This document shows, in pieces, positions 43,390 to 51,098 of a DNA stretch of 64,000 bases. This DNA is from Parasulfitobacter algicola. GTDB taxonomy: Bacteria > Pseudomonadota > Alphaproteobacteria > Rhodobacterales > Rhodobacteraceae. The number at the start of each line of letters is the position of its first letter. Position 1 is the stretch's first letter. Position numbers and translations under genes: made by a program. Location of the stretch: positions 28,932-92,931 of the forward strand of contig NZ_JABUFE010000013.1 in assembly GCF_013315265.1 (NCBI RefSeq). Reading direction: 5' to 3'. A model generated the notes under the pieces. That model was not told the origin of the DNA. It did not search any database and worked only from the letters and a program-made list of their open reading frames with translations.

Positions 43390-43527
43390 TCAGAATTTGC
43401 CTGTGTATGTTGGCTCTTCTGTGACTGGATCAACCATAACGACATCGTCGTCGTCATTACGGTTTCCACATGCTGCAACCAGAACGATAAGGCCAACAAC
43501 GGCCATAGCTTTGATGCTCTTTGACAT
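43390..43527 (-). CDS. Tiny lipoprotein (45 aa)
   Basis: A 45-residue lipoprotein too short for most gene finders. The N-terminus MSKSIKAMAVVGLIVLVAAC is a complete lipoprotein signal with cysteine at residue 20. The 25-residue mature part is acidic (NRNDDDDVVMVDP, then TEEPTYTGKF). AGGAG lies six bases before ATG 43527, and a hairpin follows the stop, so it looks like a complete transcription unit. Similar tiny acidic lipoproteins are frequent and uncharacterised in Rhodobacterales. Confidence 0.8.
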   Translation of the reverse strand: MSKSIKAMAVVGLIVLVAACGNRNDDDDVVMVDPVTEEPTYTGKF

Positions 43528-43744
43528 CCATTTCTCCTACTGTCTGTCCGTAAGGCGCGTGCGGACAGTCCCCCGCGCCCAGTTCTAGAAATATGGTTCG
43601 CGTTAGTGCGATCCACGGCTAACCTATTAAAACTGCGCGGGAAAAGATATGTTCCACGTGACATGTTGGCGGTATGTGGCGTGAAAGCATCATTCACCGG
43701 CGCGATCTTGCCAATTACGTCAATTATAACTGATTTAACACACA

Positions 43745-44134
43745 TCAAAACATGTCCCATACGCAGGATTGATCTTCAATCCGGAATGCTTCGAAGAATT
43801 GTGTCGCTTCTGGCAGGGTTACGCCAAAGGCCACAGGCCTGTCTGACAGACTTACGATAACTTGTGCAGGCCTGATTCCCTGGTCTGCCAAAAGTTGTAA
43901 TGCATGATCCCGACACAGTACCTGAAAATCAGCTTCGACATCGGCATAGTTCAGATACCCCGTCTGTCGCGAAATTGCAGGCGCAATATATCGAAAACGC
44001 GCAACGGGTTCGGCGGTGTCTTCGATCAACATATCCTGCAACGTCACCGTCTGCCCGGATGGCAATGCGACCTCGGCCCAAAGTGGGGTCGTGGATGCGA
44101 TACAGATTATAAAGATGCGAAGAAGCTGTGACAT
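43745..44134 (-). CDS. Periplasmic protein, DUF6497-like
   Basis: A 129-residue exported protein. A Sec signal peptide (MSQLLRIFIICIASTTPLWA) leads to a mature domain with VALPSGQTVTLQDMLIED, VARFRYIAPAISRQ and YADVEADFQVLCRDHALQLL, which matches my memory of the Rhodobacterales family DUF6497. The PSGQ and ARFRYIAPAI elements are the basis of the call. Two cysteines (in LCRD and SCVW) could form a disulfide. It starts 6 nt after the pccB stop, so it is cotranscribed with pccB. The function is unknown. Confidence 0.7.
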   Translation of the reverse strand: MSQLLRIFIICIASTTPLWAEVALPSGQTVTLQDMLIEDTAEPVARFRYIAPAISRQTGYLNYADVEADFQVLCRDHALQLLADQGIRPAQVIVSLSDRPVAFGVTLPEATQFFEAFRIEDQSCVWDMF

Positions 44135-44140
44135 GATATC

Positions 44141-45673
44141 TTATAGCGGAATATTATCGTGTTTCTTCCACGGATTTTGCAGCTTTTTATTTCGCAGCGA
44201 TGCAAATGCGCGATTGACCCTGCGCCGCGTGGAATGCGGCATGATCACATCGTCAATAAACCCTTTTTCTGCAGCCACGAACGGATTGGCAAAGCGATCT
44301 TCGTAATCCGCGGTGCGTTGGGCGATTTTCTCAGCATCAACCAATTCGGACCGATACAGGATTTCCGTTGCCCCTTTTGCGCCCATGACGGCAATTTCAG
44401 CCGTGGGCCACGCATAATTGAAATCCCCCCGCAGATGTTTTGAGGCCATCACGTCATATGCCCCACCATATGCTTTGCGGGTGATAACCGTAACCTTGGG
44501 CACAGTGGCTTCGCCGTAAGCAAACAGCAATTTGGCCCCATGCTTGATCACCCCCCCATATTCCTGACCCGTTCCTGGCAGGAAACCCGGCACATCAACC
44601 AAAGTCAGGATCGGAATTTCAAATGCATCGCAAAACCGGACAAACCGCGCAGCTTTACGGCTGCTGTCGATATCCAGACATCCGGCCAGAACCATCGGCT
44701 GATTGGCGACAACGCCCACGGTCGATCCTTCAAGACGGATAAATCCGGTGATAATATTTTTTGCAAAATCTTCCTGAATTTCATAAAAATCGCCTTCGTC
44801 GGCCAGCTTTATGATCAGCTCTTTCATATCATAAGGTGTGTTGGCATTTTCAGGCACCAAGGTATCAAGGCTGTTGTCAATGCGGTCCGGACTGTCAAAG
44901 AATGGCCGCACCGGCGGCTTTTCACGGTTATTCAAGGGCAGAAAATCGACCAGGCGACGCACTTCTGTCAAAGCCTCAACATCGTTTTCGAACGCTTTGT
45001 CTGCGACGGATGATTTGCGCGTGTGTGTCGTGGCCCCACCCAGTTCTTCGGCAGTTACGACTTCGTTCGTGACGGTTTTCACAACATCGGGTCCGGTGAC
45101 GAACATGTAACTGGTGTCTTTGACCATAAAGATAAAGTCGGTCATCGCGGGGGAATAGACGGCCCCACCCGCACATGGCCCCATGATCACACTGATCTGA
45201 GGGATCACACCGCTGGCCATGATATTGCGCTGGAATACATCAGCATATCCGGCCAGCGACATCACACCTTCCTGAATGCGCGCACCACCGGAATCGTTCA
45301 ACCCAATGACAGGCGCACCATTCTGGATCGCCATATCCATGATCTTACAAATCTTTTGGGAATGCGTTTCAGACAATGATCCACCAAACACTGTGAAGTC
45401 CTGACTGAAGACATAGACGACACGACCATTGATCGTGCCCCAGCCAGTGACGACGCCATCACCTGCAGGCTTTTCATCCTGCATTCCGAAATCGGTGCAG
45501 CGATGCGTAACAAACATGTCGAATTCTTCAAACGATCCTTCATCAAGCAACAGTTCAATCCGCTCGCGCGCGGTCAGCTTGCCTTTGGAATGCTGCGCTT
45601 GAATGCGTTTTTCCCCCCCTCCCAAACGTGCCAGACCGCGGCGATCTTGAAGCTCTTGCAGAATATCTTTCAT
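44141..45673 (-). CDS. pccB: Propionyl-CoA carboxylase beta subunit
   Basis: Carboxyltransferase subunit (510 aa) that transfers CO2 from biotin to propionyl-CoA. Two crotonase-fold halves are present: the N-terminal half with [14 protein letters not shown] and [14 protein letters not shown] (oxyanion loop, about residues 115-128) and the C-terminal half with [17 protein letters not shown] and ARIA-like [20 protein letters not shown]. These are typical of PccB rather than acetyl-CoA carboxylase AccD, since no zinc ribbon is present. GGGGAAA precedes ATG 45673. TTTGCAAA-type sites 75-107 bp upstream are likely regulator sites. It leads the leftward propionate cluster. Confidence 0.95.
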   Translation of the reverse strand: MKDILQELQDRRGLARLGGGEKRIQAQHSKGKLTARERIELLLDEGSFEEFDMFVTHRCTDFGMQDEKPAGDGVVTGWGTINGRVVYVFSQDFTVFGGSLSETHSQKICKIMDMAIQNGAPVIGLNDSGGARIQEGVMSLAGYADVFQRNIMASGVIPQISVIMGPCAGGAVYSPAMTDFIFMVKDTSYMFVTGPDVVKTVTNEVVTAEELGGATTHTRKSSVADKAFENDVEALTEVRRLVDFLPLNNREKPPVRPFFDSPDRIDNSLDTLVPENANTPYDMKELIIKLADEGDFYEIQEDFAKNIITGFIRLEGSTVGVVANQPMVLAGCLDIDSSRKAARFVRFCDAFEIPILTLVDVPGFLPGTGQEYGGVIKHGAKLLFAYGEATVPKVTVITRKAYGGAYDVMASKHLRGDFNYAWPTAEIAVMGAKGATEILYRSELVDAEKIAQRTADYEDRFANPFVAAEKGFIDDVIMPHSTRRRVNRAFASLRNKKLQNPWKKHDNIPL

Positions 45674-45747
45674 GGATTTCCCCGAATGCAGTATTTTTGC
45701 CAGACACTAAGCACAGATGGTCGATCAAAAAAGGAAAAACTGGAAAA

Positions 45748-45780
45748 TTTGCAAAACTCTGCAAAACACTATTTTGCAAA
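45748..45780. promoter_or_regulatory. Three TTTGCAAA-type half-sites upstream of pccB
   Basis: TTTGCAAA at 45748-45755 and 45773-45780 (the latter inside TTTTGCAAAA) flank a TCTGCAAA variant at 45758-45765. The PccR regulator of Rhodobacter sphaeroides is known to bind TTTGCAAA-type motifs ahead of propionyl-CoA carboxylase genes, and a PccR-like gene lies at 47137. The sites sit between pccB and the divergent MFS gene and could affect both. Confidence 0.75.
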
Positions 45781-45857
45781 ATGAATAATTGAATATTTTG
45801 TTTCATTAAAACGCGCTCCATAGACAAAGTATCGCGTTCCGCTTAGAGCAATCTGCT

Positions 45858-47075
45858 ATGTCTGCATCTCGTAAGGCGCGATTTTTCGATCGTACCACTC
45901 CACCACATATCAGCACATTGATCCTGCTGGCAGGGCTGTCCGCTTTGTCAATGAGCGTATTTCTTCCAGCGCTGCCAAACATGACGGCCCATTACCAGAC
46001 AGAGCCTTGGGTTATGCAGCTGTCTGTCGCGCTTTATCTGGCGGTTAATGCCGTGATGCAGGTCTTTATTGGTCCGATGTCTGATTTTTTTGGCCGCAGG
46101 CCGATCATATTGGGCGGCATTGCGATCTTTATCGTGGCATCAATTGGCTGCGCTCTTGCCCCAACGCCCGAGTTGTTTTTGGTTGCACGCATGGTTCAGG
46201 CCACCATCGCCCTTGGCCTGGTTTTAAGTCGTGCCATCGTGCGTGATTTATACCCTCAGGCAGAAGCGGCATCGATGATCGGCTATGTCACAATGGGCAT
46301 GGCGTTGGTCCCAATGATCGGTCCCGCTATCGGGGGTTTTTTGAATGATCAGTTCGGCTGGCAGTCTAACTTCTGGATGCTGGTCATTCTGGGCATCGCC
46401 ACATTTGGACTGGTTTTTAAAGATCTAGGCGAGACGAAAACAGGTGGGCAAGCCAGCCTGTCTGATCAATTCGCGCAATATCCTGAATTGCTGAAAGCCC
46501 GCAGGTTTTGGGGGTATTGTCTGGCGGCGGCCTTTGCATCAGGGGCCTTTTTTGCTTTTCTGGGTGGCGCCCCCGGTGTCGGCGCCGAGGTATACGGCAT
46601 GGGGTCAACCACCCTTGGGTTCTACATGGGCGCGCCTGCCTTGGGTTATCTGATGGGTAACTTTATTTCCGGCAAGTTTTCAGTGCGCATTGGCGTCAAC
46701 CGTATGGTGTTGTGGGGCACTGCAGTCAGTTCATTTGGATTGGGTTTGTGTCTTATCCTAAGCTACACGCCCTTGAATAACGCGTTGACATTTTTTGGGT
46801 TCATGGCCTTTGTCGGGATCGGAAACGGCATGACATTGCCCAACGCCACTGCCGGCATGCTAAGTGTTCGTCCACATCTTGCAGGAACTGCATCAGGGCT
46901 TGGTGGCGCGATCATGATCGGGGGCGGTGCTGCCCTGTCTGCATTTGCAAGCAAAGCACAAAGCTTTGGGGCGGGCGCAGCACCGCTGGTCTGGATTATG
47001 CTGATCACCTCACTATTTTCGATGATAGCGATCGTATACACTATTAGACGTGATCGCTATCTTGGCACCTGCTAG
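45858..47075 (+). CDS. Bcr/CflA-type multidrug efflux transporter (MFS)
   Basis: A 405-residue major facilitator with 12 hydrophobic segments. The opening LILLAGLSALSMSVFLPALPNM, the motif A loop GPMSDFFGRRPIILGG between helices 2 and 3 (about residues 75-90), and SRAIVRDLYPQAEAASMIG with GFLNDQFGWQSNFWM are hallmarks of the DHA1 Bcr/CflA branch, which exports drugs, sulfonamides or amino acids. It is divergent from pccB and precedes the PccR-like gene by 61 nt, which raises the idea that it exports an organic acid or overflow metabolite linked to propionate. That link is inference. Confidence 0.9.
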   Translation: MSASRKARFFDRTTPPHISTLILLAGLSALSMSVFLPALPNMTAHYQTEPWVMQLSVALYLAVNAVMQVFIGPMSDFFGRRPIILGGIAIFIVASIGCALAPTPELFLVARMVQATIALGLVLSRAIVRDLYPQAEAASMIGYVTMGMALVPMIGPAIGGFLNDQFGWQSNFWMLVILGIATFGLVFKDLGETKTGGQASLSDQFAQYPELLKARRFWGYCLAAAFASGAFFAFLGGAPGVGAEVYGMGSTTLGFYMGAPALGYLMGNFISGKFSVRIGVNRMVLWGTAVSSFGLGLCLILSYTPLNNALTFFGFMAFVGIGNGMTLPNATAGMLSVRPHLAGTASGLGGAIMIGGGAALSAFASKAQSFGAGAAPLVWIMLITSLFSMIAIVYTIRRDRYLGTC

Positions 47076-47090
47076 GGCTTGCGCGATGCA

Positions 47091-47129
47091 GTTTGCAAAC
47101 GCTACTATCTGAAAAAGCAAAATTGCAAA
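47091..47129. promoter_or_regulatory. TTTGCAAA-type sites upstream of the PccR-like gene
   Basis: A palindromic GTTTGCAAAC (47091-47100) and an ATTGCAAA variant (47122-47129) lie 7-45 bp before ATG 47137. The same motif precedes pccB, so the regulator may control its own expression. Confidence 0.65.
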
Positions 47130-47136
47130 GACACCT

Positions 47137-48546
47137 ATGGCCACTCAGAAACTGTATGCAGGCGTCAAACTTCGTGAAACCCGGGGACGACTTGGGCTGA
47201 CACAAAAGGCGTTTGCGGAAAAACTGGGCGTATCGCTGCCCTATTTGAACCAGATGGAAAACAACAATCGTCCCGTTTCGACGGGTGTTGTTTTGGCGCT
47301 GGCGGCCGAATTTGGCTTTGATGTGCGTGAGTTATCTACAGGCGATACCGAACGCATTGTGGTGGACATGCGTGAGGCATTGGCCGATCCCGTTTTTGCA
47401 GATATCGCCCCGCCTTTGGCCGATCTACGGCTTGCCGCGTCGAACGCCCCTGCATTGGCGCGGGCCTTTCTGGAACTGCACCGCGCATACCGCGAAAATC
47501 ACGAACAACTGGCATCACTGGACGAAGCTTTGGGCCGCGACGAAACCCTGACGCAGCGATCACCCTGGGCTGAAGTGCGCGATTTCTTTCACTATTGCGA
47601 CAATTATCTGGATGCGATGGACCGTGCCGCCGAACGCGTTGCATCAGAAGCCGCGCAGCTTGGACAATCCATCGACGCGTTTGCAGAAGCGAAACTGTCA
47701 GATATGGGCGTGACATTGCAGCGAACAGATACCGAAACACTGCGTCACTATGATGATACGACACGCATTTTGACCCTGTCTGCGCGCAGCGCTCCCGCCA
47801 CACAGCGTTTTCAACTGTTGGTTCAGCTTGGACTTCTGACACAAGAAACACTGCTGGAGGCCACCCTTGATTTCGCCCGCTTTCACACACCCGAAGCACG
47901 CGGTATCGCCAAGATTGGTCTGGCCAACTATTTCGCCGGGGCCGCACTGATGCCGTATCAGGTTTTTCTGGAACAGGCGCAAAAGGAACGCCACGATTTG
48001 GAACGCCTGAGTGACCGTTTCGGGGCGTCGATCGAACAGATCGCACATCGTTTGTCGACGCTGCAACGCCCAGGGGCCAAAGGTATTCCGTTCTTTTTTG
48101 TACGTGTCGATCAGTCGGGCACAATTACCAAGCGCCATTCGGCAACACGACTGCAATTCGCGCGGTTCGGGGGGGCTTGTCCATTGTGGAATGTACATCG
48201 TGCTTTTGAAACACCGGGGCGTTTTTTACGCCAGCTGGCCGAAACACCTGATGGGGTGCGCTATTTCTGTCTGGCCCATGATGTATCAAAAAACGGCGGA
48301 TCCTTTCATGCCCCCACTCGCCGCTACGCCATTGGGTTAGGCTGCGAGGTCAAACACGCCCCTGATTTGGTCTATGCCGACAATATGGAAACAACAAACC
48401 CACAAGCTTTTGAACCTATTGGGATTTCTTGCCGGATTTGCGAACGCACAAATTGCCATCAACGGTCTGTGCCGCAATTGGAACGGCGGTTAAGTATAAA
48501 TCCTGATGTTCGCGGCGTTCTGCCCTATGAGATGCATCGATCATGA
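47137..48546 (+). CDS. pccR: PccR-like short-chain fatty acyl-CoA regulator (ScfR family)
   Basis: A 469-residue regulator with an N-terminal XRE helix-turn-helix (residues 9-65: KLRETRGRLGLTQKAFAEKL, then GVSLPYLNQMENNNRP) and a long C-terminal domain of the DUF2083/ScfR type, which contains FARFHTPEARGIAKIGLANYFAGA (shown in parts in relatives) and a cysteine-rich CRICERTNCHQRSVPQLERRL end. In Rhodobacter, PccR senses propionyl-CoA-related acyl-CoA and activates propionyl-CoA carboxylase. Here the gene is 1.5 kb from pccB, and TTTGCAAA sites flank both. RamB or MccR are less likely because of the gene context. Its stop overlaps the next gene by 4 nt. Confidence 0.88.
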   Translation: MATQKLYAGVKLRETRGRLGLTQKAFAEKLGVSLPYLNQMENNNRPVSTGVVLALAAEFGFDVRELSTGDTERIVVDMREALADPVFADIAPPLADLRLAASNAPALARAFLELHRAYRENHEQLASLDEALGRDETLTQRSPWAEVRDFFHYCDNYLDAMDRAAERVASEAAQLGQSIDAFAEAKLSDMGVTLQRTDTETLRHYDDTTRILTLSARSAPATQRFQLLVQLGLLTQETLLEATLDFARFHTPEARGIAKIGLANYFAGAALMPYQVFLEQAQKERHDLERLSDRFGASIEQIAHRLSTLQRPGAKGIPFFFVRVDQSGTITKRHSATRLQFARFGGACPLWNVHRAFETPGRFLRQLAETPDGVRYFCLAHDVSKNGGSFHAPTRRYAIGLGCEVKHAPDLVYADNMETTNPQAFEPIGISCRICERTNCHQRSVPQLERRLSINPDVRGVLPYEMHRS

Positions 48547-49367
48547 CAAAACTTTTGTTTTACAGTGCTTTATTCCTTGCCCTTGGCGCCGTTGCGGTTC
48601 GCCCATTTGAGCGCTTTATGGTCTATCCCCTTGATCCCACCGAAGTCGATCCGACCGGTTTCAATGTACCCGGCCTGATCGCAAATGAGCTGACCGCAGA
48701 TGATGAAACCCGTCTTGTTATCTGGACCAGAAATCCCGATCCGGGCAAACCAGTGATCGTCTATTTCCACGGAAACGCATCGAACCTGGCCAATCGTATT
48801 CACCGTTTTGATCTGTTTGCGACGCAAGGGTATGGGTTGGTCGCTTTGGGGTATCGCGGATCGTCGGGCAGCGGCGGCAAGGCGCGGCAATCGTTGATCG
48901 AAGCTGATGCGCTGGTGATGTACAAGGCTCTGCCAGATCTGGTCCAGATAACGACGGACACGCCGGTTGTGCTTTATGGCGAAAGCATCGGTGCGGCTGT
49001 ATCGATCCAACTGGCGAAGACAATCAGACAGAATAATTTTCGCAAACCCGCGGCCCTGGTGCTTGAAGCACCTTTCACCGCCCTTCCGCATGTTGTCGTA
49101 CATCTTTATCCGTGGCTGAAACCAATCACGGGTATCATGGTCAACAAATGGCCCAGCGAAGCGACCATCGACCAGATTGATTCCCCTCTGCTGATCCTGC
49201 ATGGCGTGAATGATCAGCTGATCCCAGTGCAAATGGGGCGGGATCTTTTGGCGGCTTCGGGCGCCGATGACAAACAGATGATCGAGGTCGCTGGCGCAGG
49301 CCATAACGACGTCTGGAACAATGATGTTTGGGCGACGCTAACAGAATATCTGGACGCCACCCGGTAA
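48543..49367 (+). CDS. Membrane-anchored alpha/beta hydrolase
   Basis: A 274-residue alpha/beta hydrolase. An N-terminal hydrophobic helix (residues 3-20) probably anchors it at the membrane. The oxyanion HGNASNLANRI block (about residues 75-86) and GYRGSSGSGGK (about 100-110) precede the nucleophile elbow YGESIGAA (serine about 140). An aspartate in LHGVNDQLIP (about 221) and histidine in AGHNDVWN (about 249) complete the triad. It resembles the YfhR/BEM46-like group, whose substrates are unknown. It is translationally coupled to the pccR-like gene by a 4-nt overlap, which suggests a joint function or simply shared regulation. Confidence 0.88.
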   Translation: MTKLLFYSALFLALGAVAVRPFERFMVYPLDPTEVDPTGFNVPGLIANELTADDETRLVIWTRNPDPGKPVIVYFHGNASNLANRIHRFDLFATQGYGLVALGYRGSSGSGGKARQSLIEADALVMYKALPDLVQITTDTPVVLYGESIGAAVSIQLAKTIRQNNFRKPAALVLEAPFTALPHVVVHLYPWLKPITGIMVNKWPSEATIDQIDSPLLILHGVNDQLIPVQMGRDLLAASGADDKQMIEVAGAGHNDVWNNDVWATLTEYLDATR

Positions 49368-49425
49368 TATCAATCATCCAGCGTCAATGCTACGCTATAA
49401 AGCTAAGCGTATAAGCTGCTGAAAT

Positions 49426-50259
49426 CTAGCGACGTTTCAGATCGGCTGGATAGACACCCAAAAGCGTTATGTCATCGGTGAAATAGTCCAATTCCTCAAG
49501 CGCGAGTTGGACATTTCGATCATCCGGGTGCCCTTCGATATCGGCATAGAATTGCGTCGCCGTGAACTGACCGTCCACCATATAGCTTTCCAATTTGGTC
49601 ATGTTCACGCCATTTGTCGCAAATCCGCCCATCGCCTTGTAAAGCGCGGCTGGAATGTTGCGAACGCGGAACACAAAGCTGGTCATCATCATGACATCGC
49701 CACGGCGCTTCATATCCATTTCGCGGGACATGATCAAAAAGCGTGTCGTATTCTTGTCATGGTCTTCGATGTGACGGGCCAGCAGTTCAAGCCCATAAAT
49801 CTCACCTGCCAGTTCAGAGGCAAGTGCGGCTTGCGTGATATCGCCTTCGTCGGCCACATGCATCGCAGACCCCGCCGTATCCGCGCCGACAACCGGGTGA
49901 ATATCATGTTCGCGAAGAAAGTCTCGGCATTGGCCCAGTAAAACCGTATGGCTCATCGCGGTTTTGATCTGATCAAGCCGCACGCCTTTGACGCCCAGAA
50001 GATTGATGTGAACCCGCACGAATGCTTCGTCCACGATATGAAGACCGCTGTCGGGCAGCAGACGGTGAATATCGGCCACGCGGCCATAGGTTGAATTTTC
50101 CACGGGCAGCATCGCCAGATCTGCGTCACCTTTGCGGACAGTTTCGATAACATCTTCAAAGGTGCGGCATGGCACGGCCTCCATGTCGGGGCGGGCGTCA
50201 TGGCAGGCTTGGTGGGAGTAGGCACCGGGTTCCCCTTGGAAGGCAATTTTATTAGTCAT
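49426..50259 (-). CDS. pheA: Prephenate dehydratase
   Basis: A 277-residue enzyme that converts prephenate to phenylpyruvate for phenylalanine synthesis. The catalytic PDT domain (about residues 1-185) contains IAFQGEPGAYSHQA, the MLPVENSTYGRV substrate loop and the NTTRFLIMS threonine motif (about 173-181). The C-terminal ACT domain (about 195-275) includes the phenylalanine-sensing NMTKLESYM stretch, so it should be feedback-inhibited. No chorismate mutase domain is attached, as usual in alphaproteobacteria. It is divergent from the cytochrome c gene. Confidence 0.94.
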   Translation of the reverse strand: MTNKIAFQGEPGAYSHQACHDARPDMEAVPCRTFEDVIETVRKGDADLAMLPVENSTYGRVADIHRLLPDSGLHIVDEAFVRVHINLLGVKGVRLDQIKTAMSHTVLLGQCRDFLREHDIHPVVGADTAGSAMHVADEGDITQAALASELAGEIYGLELLARHIEDHDKNTTRFLIMSREMDMKRRGDVMMMTSFVFRVRNIPAALYKAMGGFATNGVNMTKLESYMVDGQFTATQFYADIEGHPDDRNVQLALEELDYFTDDITLLGVYPADLKRR

Positions 50260-50379
50260 GGTGTGGCTGATCCGGAACTTTTAACATAAATGGGCGTTTC
50301 GTCGCGGTAACTACACCTTGCACAGACGGGTTGGAAGCGCATATAGAACGCCGAACCGACGCCAAAAATGGATCGCGAC

Positions 50380-50892
50380 ATGTTCGACACAATGACATTT
50401 ACGAAAGTTTTGGGTGGGCTCTGCGGCTCACTTCTGGTTTTTTTGCTGGGTGCCTGGCTTGCAGAAGAGCTTTATCATGTGGGTGGCCACGGCGAAGATC
50501 ATGCCCAAGGGTATGTGATTGAAACCGGTACCGAAGAAGTTGAAGTCGTCGAAGATGCGATTCCATTTGCAGAAGTTTACGCAGCAGCCGATGCGGGCGC
50601 GGGTGAGCGTCTGTGGCGTGCATGCAGCGCGTGTCACAAGCTTGAACAAGGCGAAAACGGTACCGGGCCATATCTTTATGGTGTCGTGGGTCGTGACAAA
50701 GGATCCGTAGACGGGTTTGGATATTCCAGCACTTTGGCTGAAATGGAAGGCGACTGGACACCGGAAAACCTGAGCGGTTTCATTGAAAACCCGCGTGGTT
50801 ATGCCCCCGGAACAGCAATGGTGTATCGTGGTATGCCCAAGGTCGAAGATCGTGCAAACCTGATTGCATATATCGCGACTTTTGGCAGTTGA
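50380..50892 (+). CDS. cycM: Membrane-anchored cytochrome c (CycM/c552 type)
   Basis: A 170-residue class I cytochrome c held to the cytoplasmic membrane by an uncleaved N-terminal helix (about residues 7-26), with the heme domain in the periplasm. An acidic linker (ETGTEEVEVVEDA) precedes the CSACH heme site (C at about residues 85 and 88). The axial methionine lies in AMVYRGMPKVEDRANL near the end. Such proteins carry electrons from the bc1 complex to cytochrome oxidase, as do c_y and c552 in Rhodobacter and Paracoccus. ATG codons at 50368, 50380 and 50389 are in frame; 50380 gives the usual MFDTMT start. Confidence 0.9.
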   Translation: MFDTMTFTKVLGGLCGSLLVFLLGAWLAEELYHVGGHGEDHAQGYVIETGTEEVEVVEDAIPFAEVYAAADAGAGERLWRACSACHKLEQGENGTGPYLYGVVGRDKGSVDGFGYSSTLAEMEGDWTPENLSGFIENPRGYAPGTAMVYRGMPKVEDRANLIAYIATFGS

Positions 50893-50923
50893 TCGCATAA
50901 ATCCAGATAACATCTGACTAAAT

Positions 50924-50951
50924 AACCCGCATTACCTGTGCGGGTTTTTTT
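50924..50951 (+). terminator. Rho-independent terminator after the cytochrome gene
   Basis: An 8-bp stem (AACCCGCA at 50924-50931 with TGCGGGTT at 50939-50946), a 7-base loop and a T-run directly after. Confidence 0.9.
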
Positions 50952-51098
50952 GTAATTCAGGATATTGGCAAGCTGTTGCCTAATTTTCATGCAATCTGAC
51001 GAATGATCACATAATCGCAACTGGACAGATAGACTTCTGGAAAAATAACTTAGCTTAATATCTTATACGGTAAAGATCACTTGAACAGGAGGTTCCTG

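Noticed and set aside
43254..43760. A leftward 168-codon open frame across the tiny lipoprotein gene
   Set aside because: It crosses a terminator-like hairpin, has low-quality composition and no start signal; the 45-codon frame inside it has all signals.
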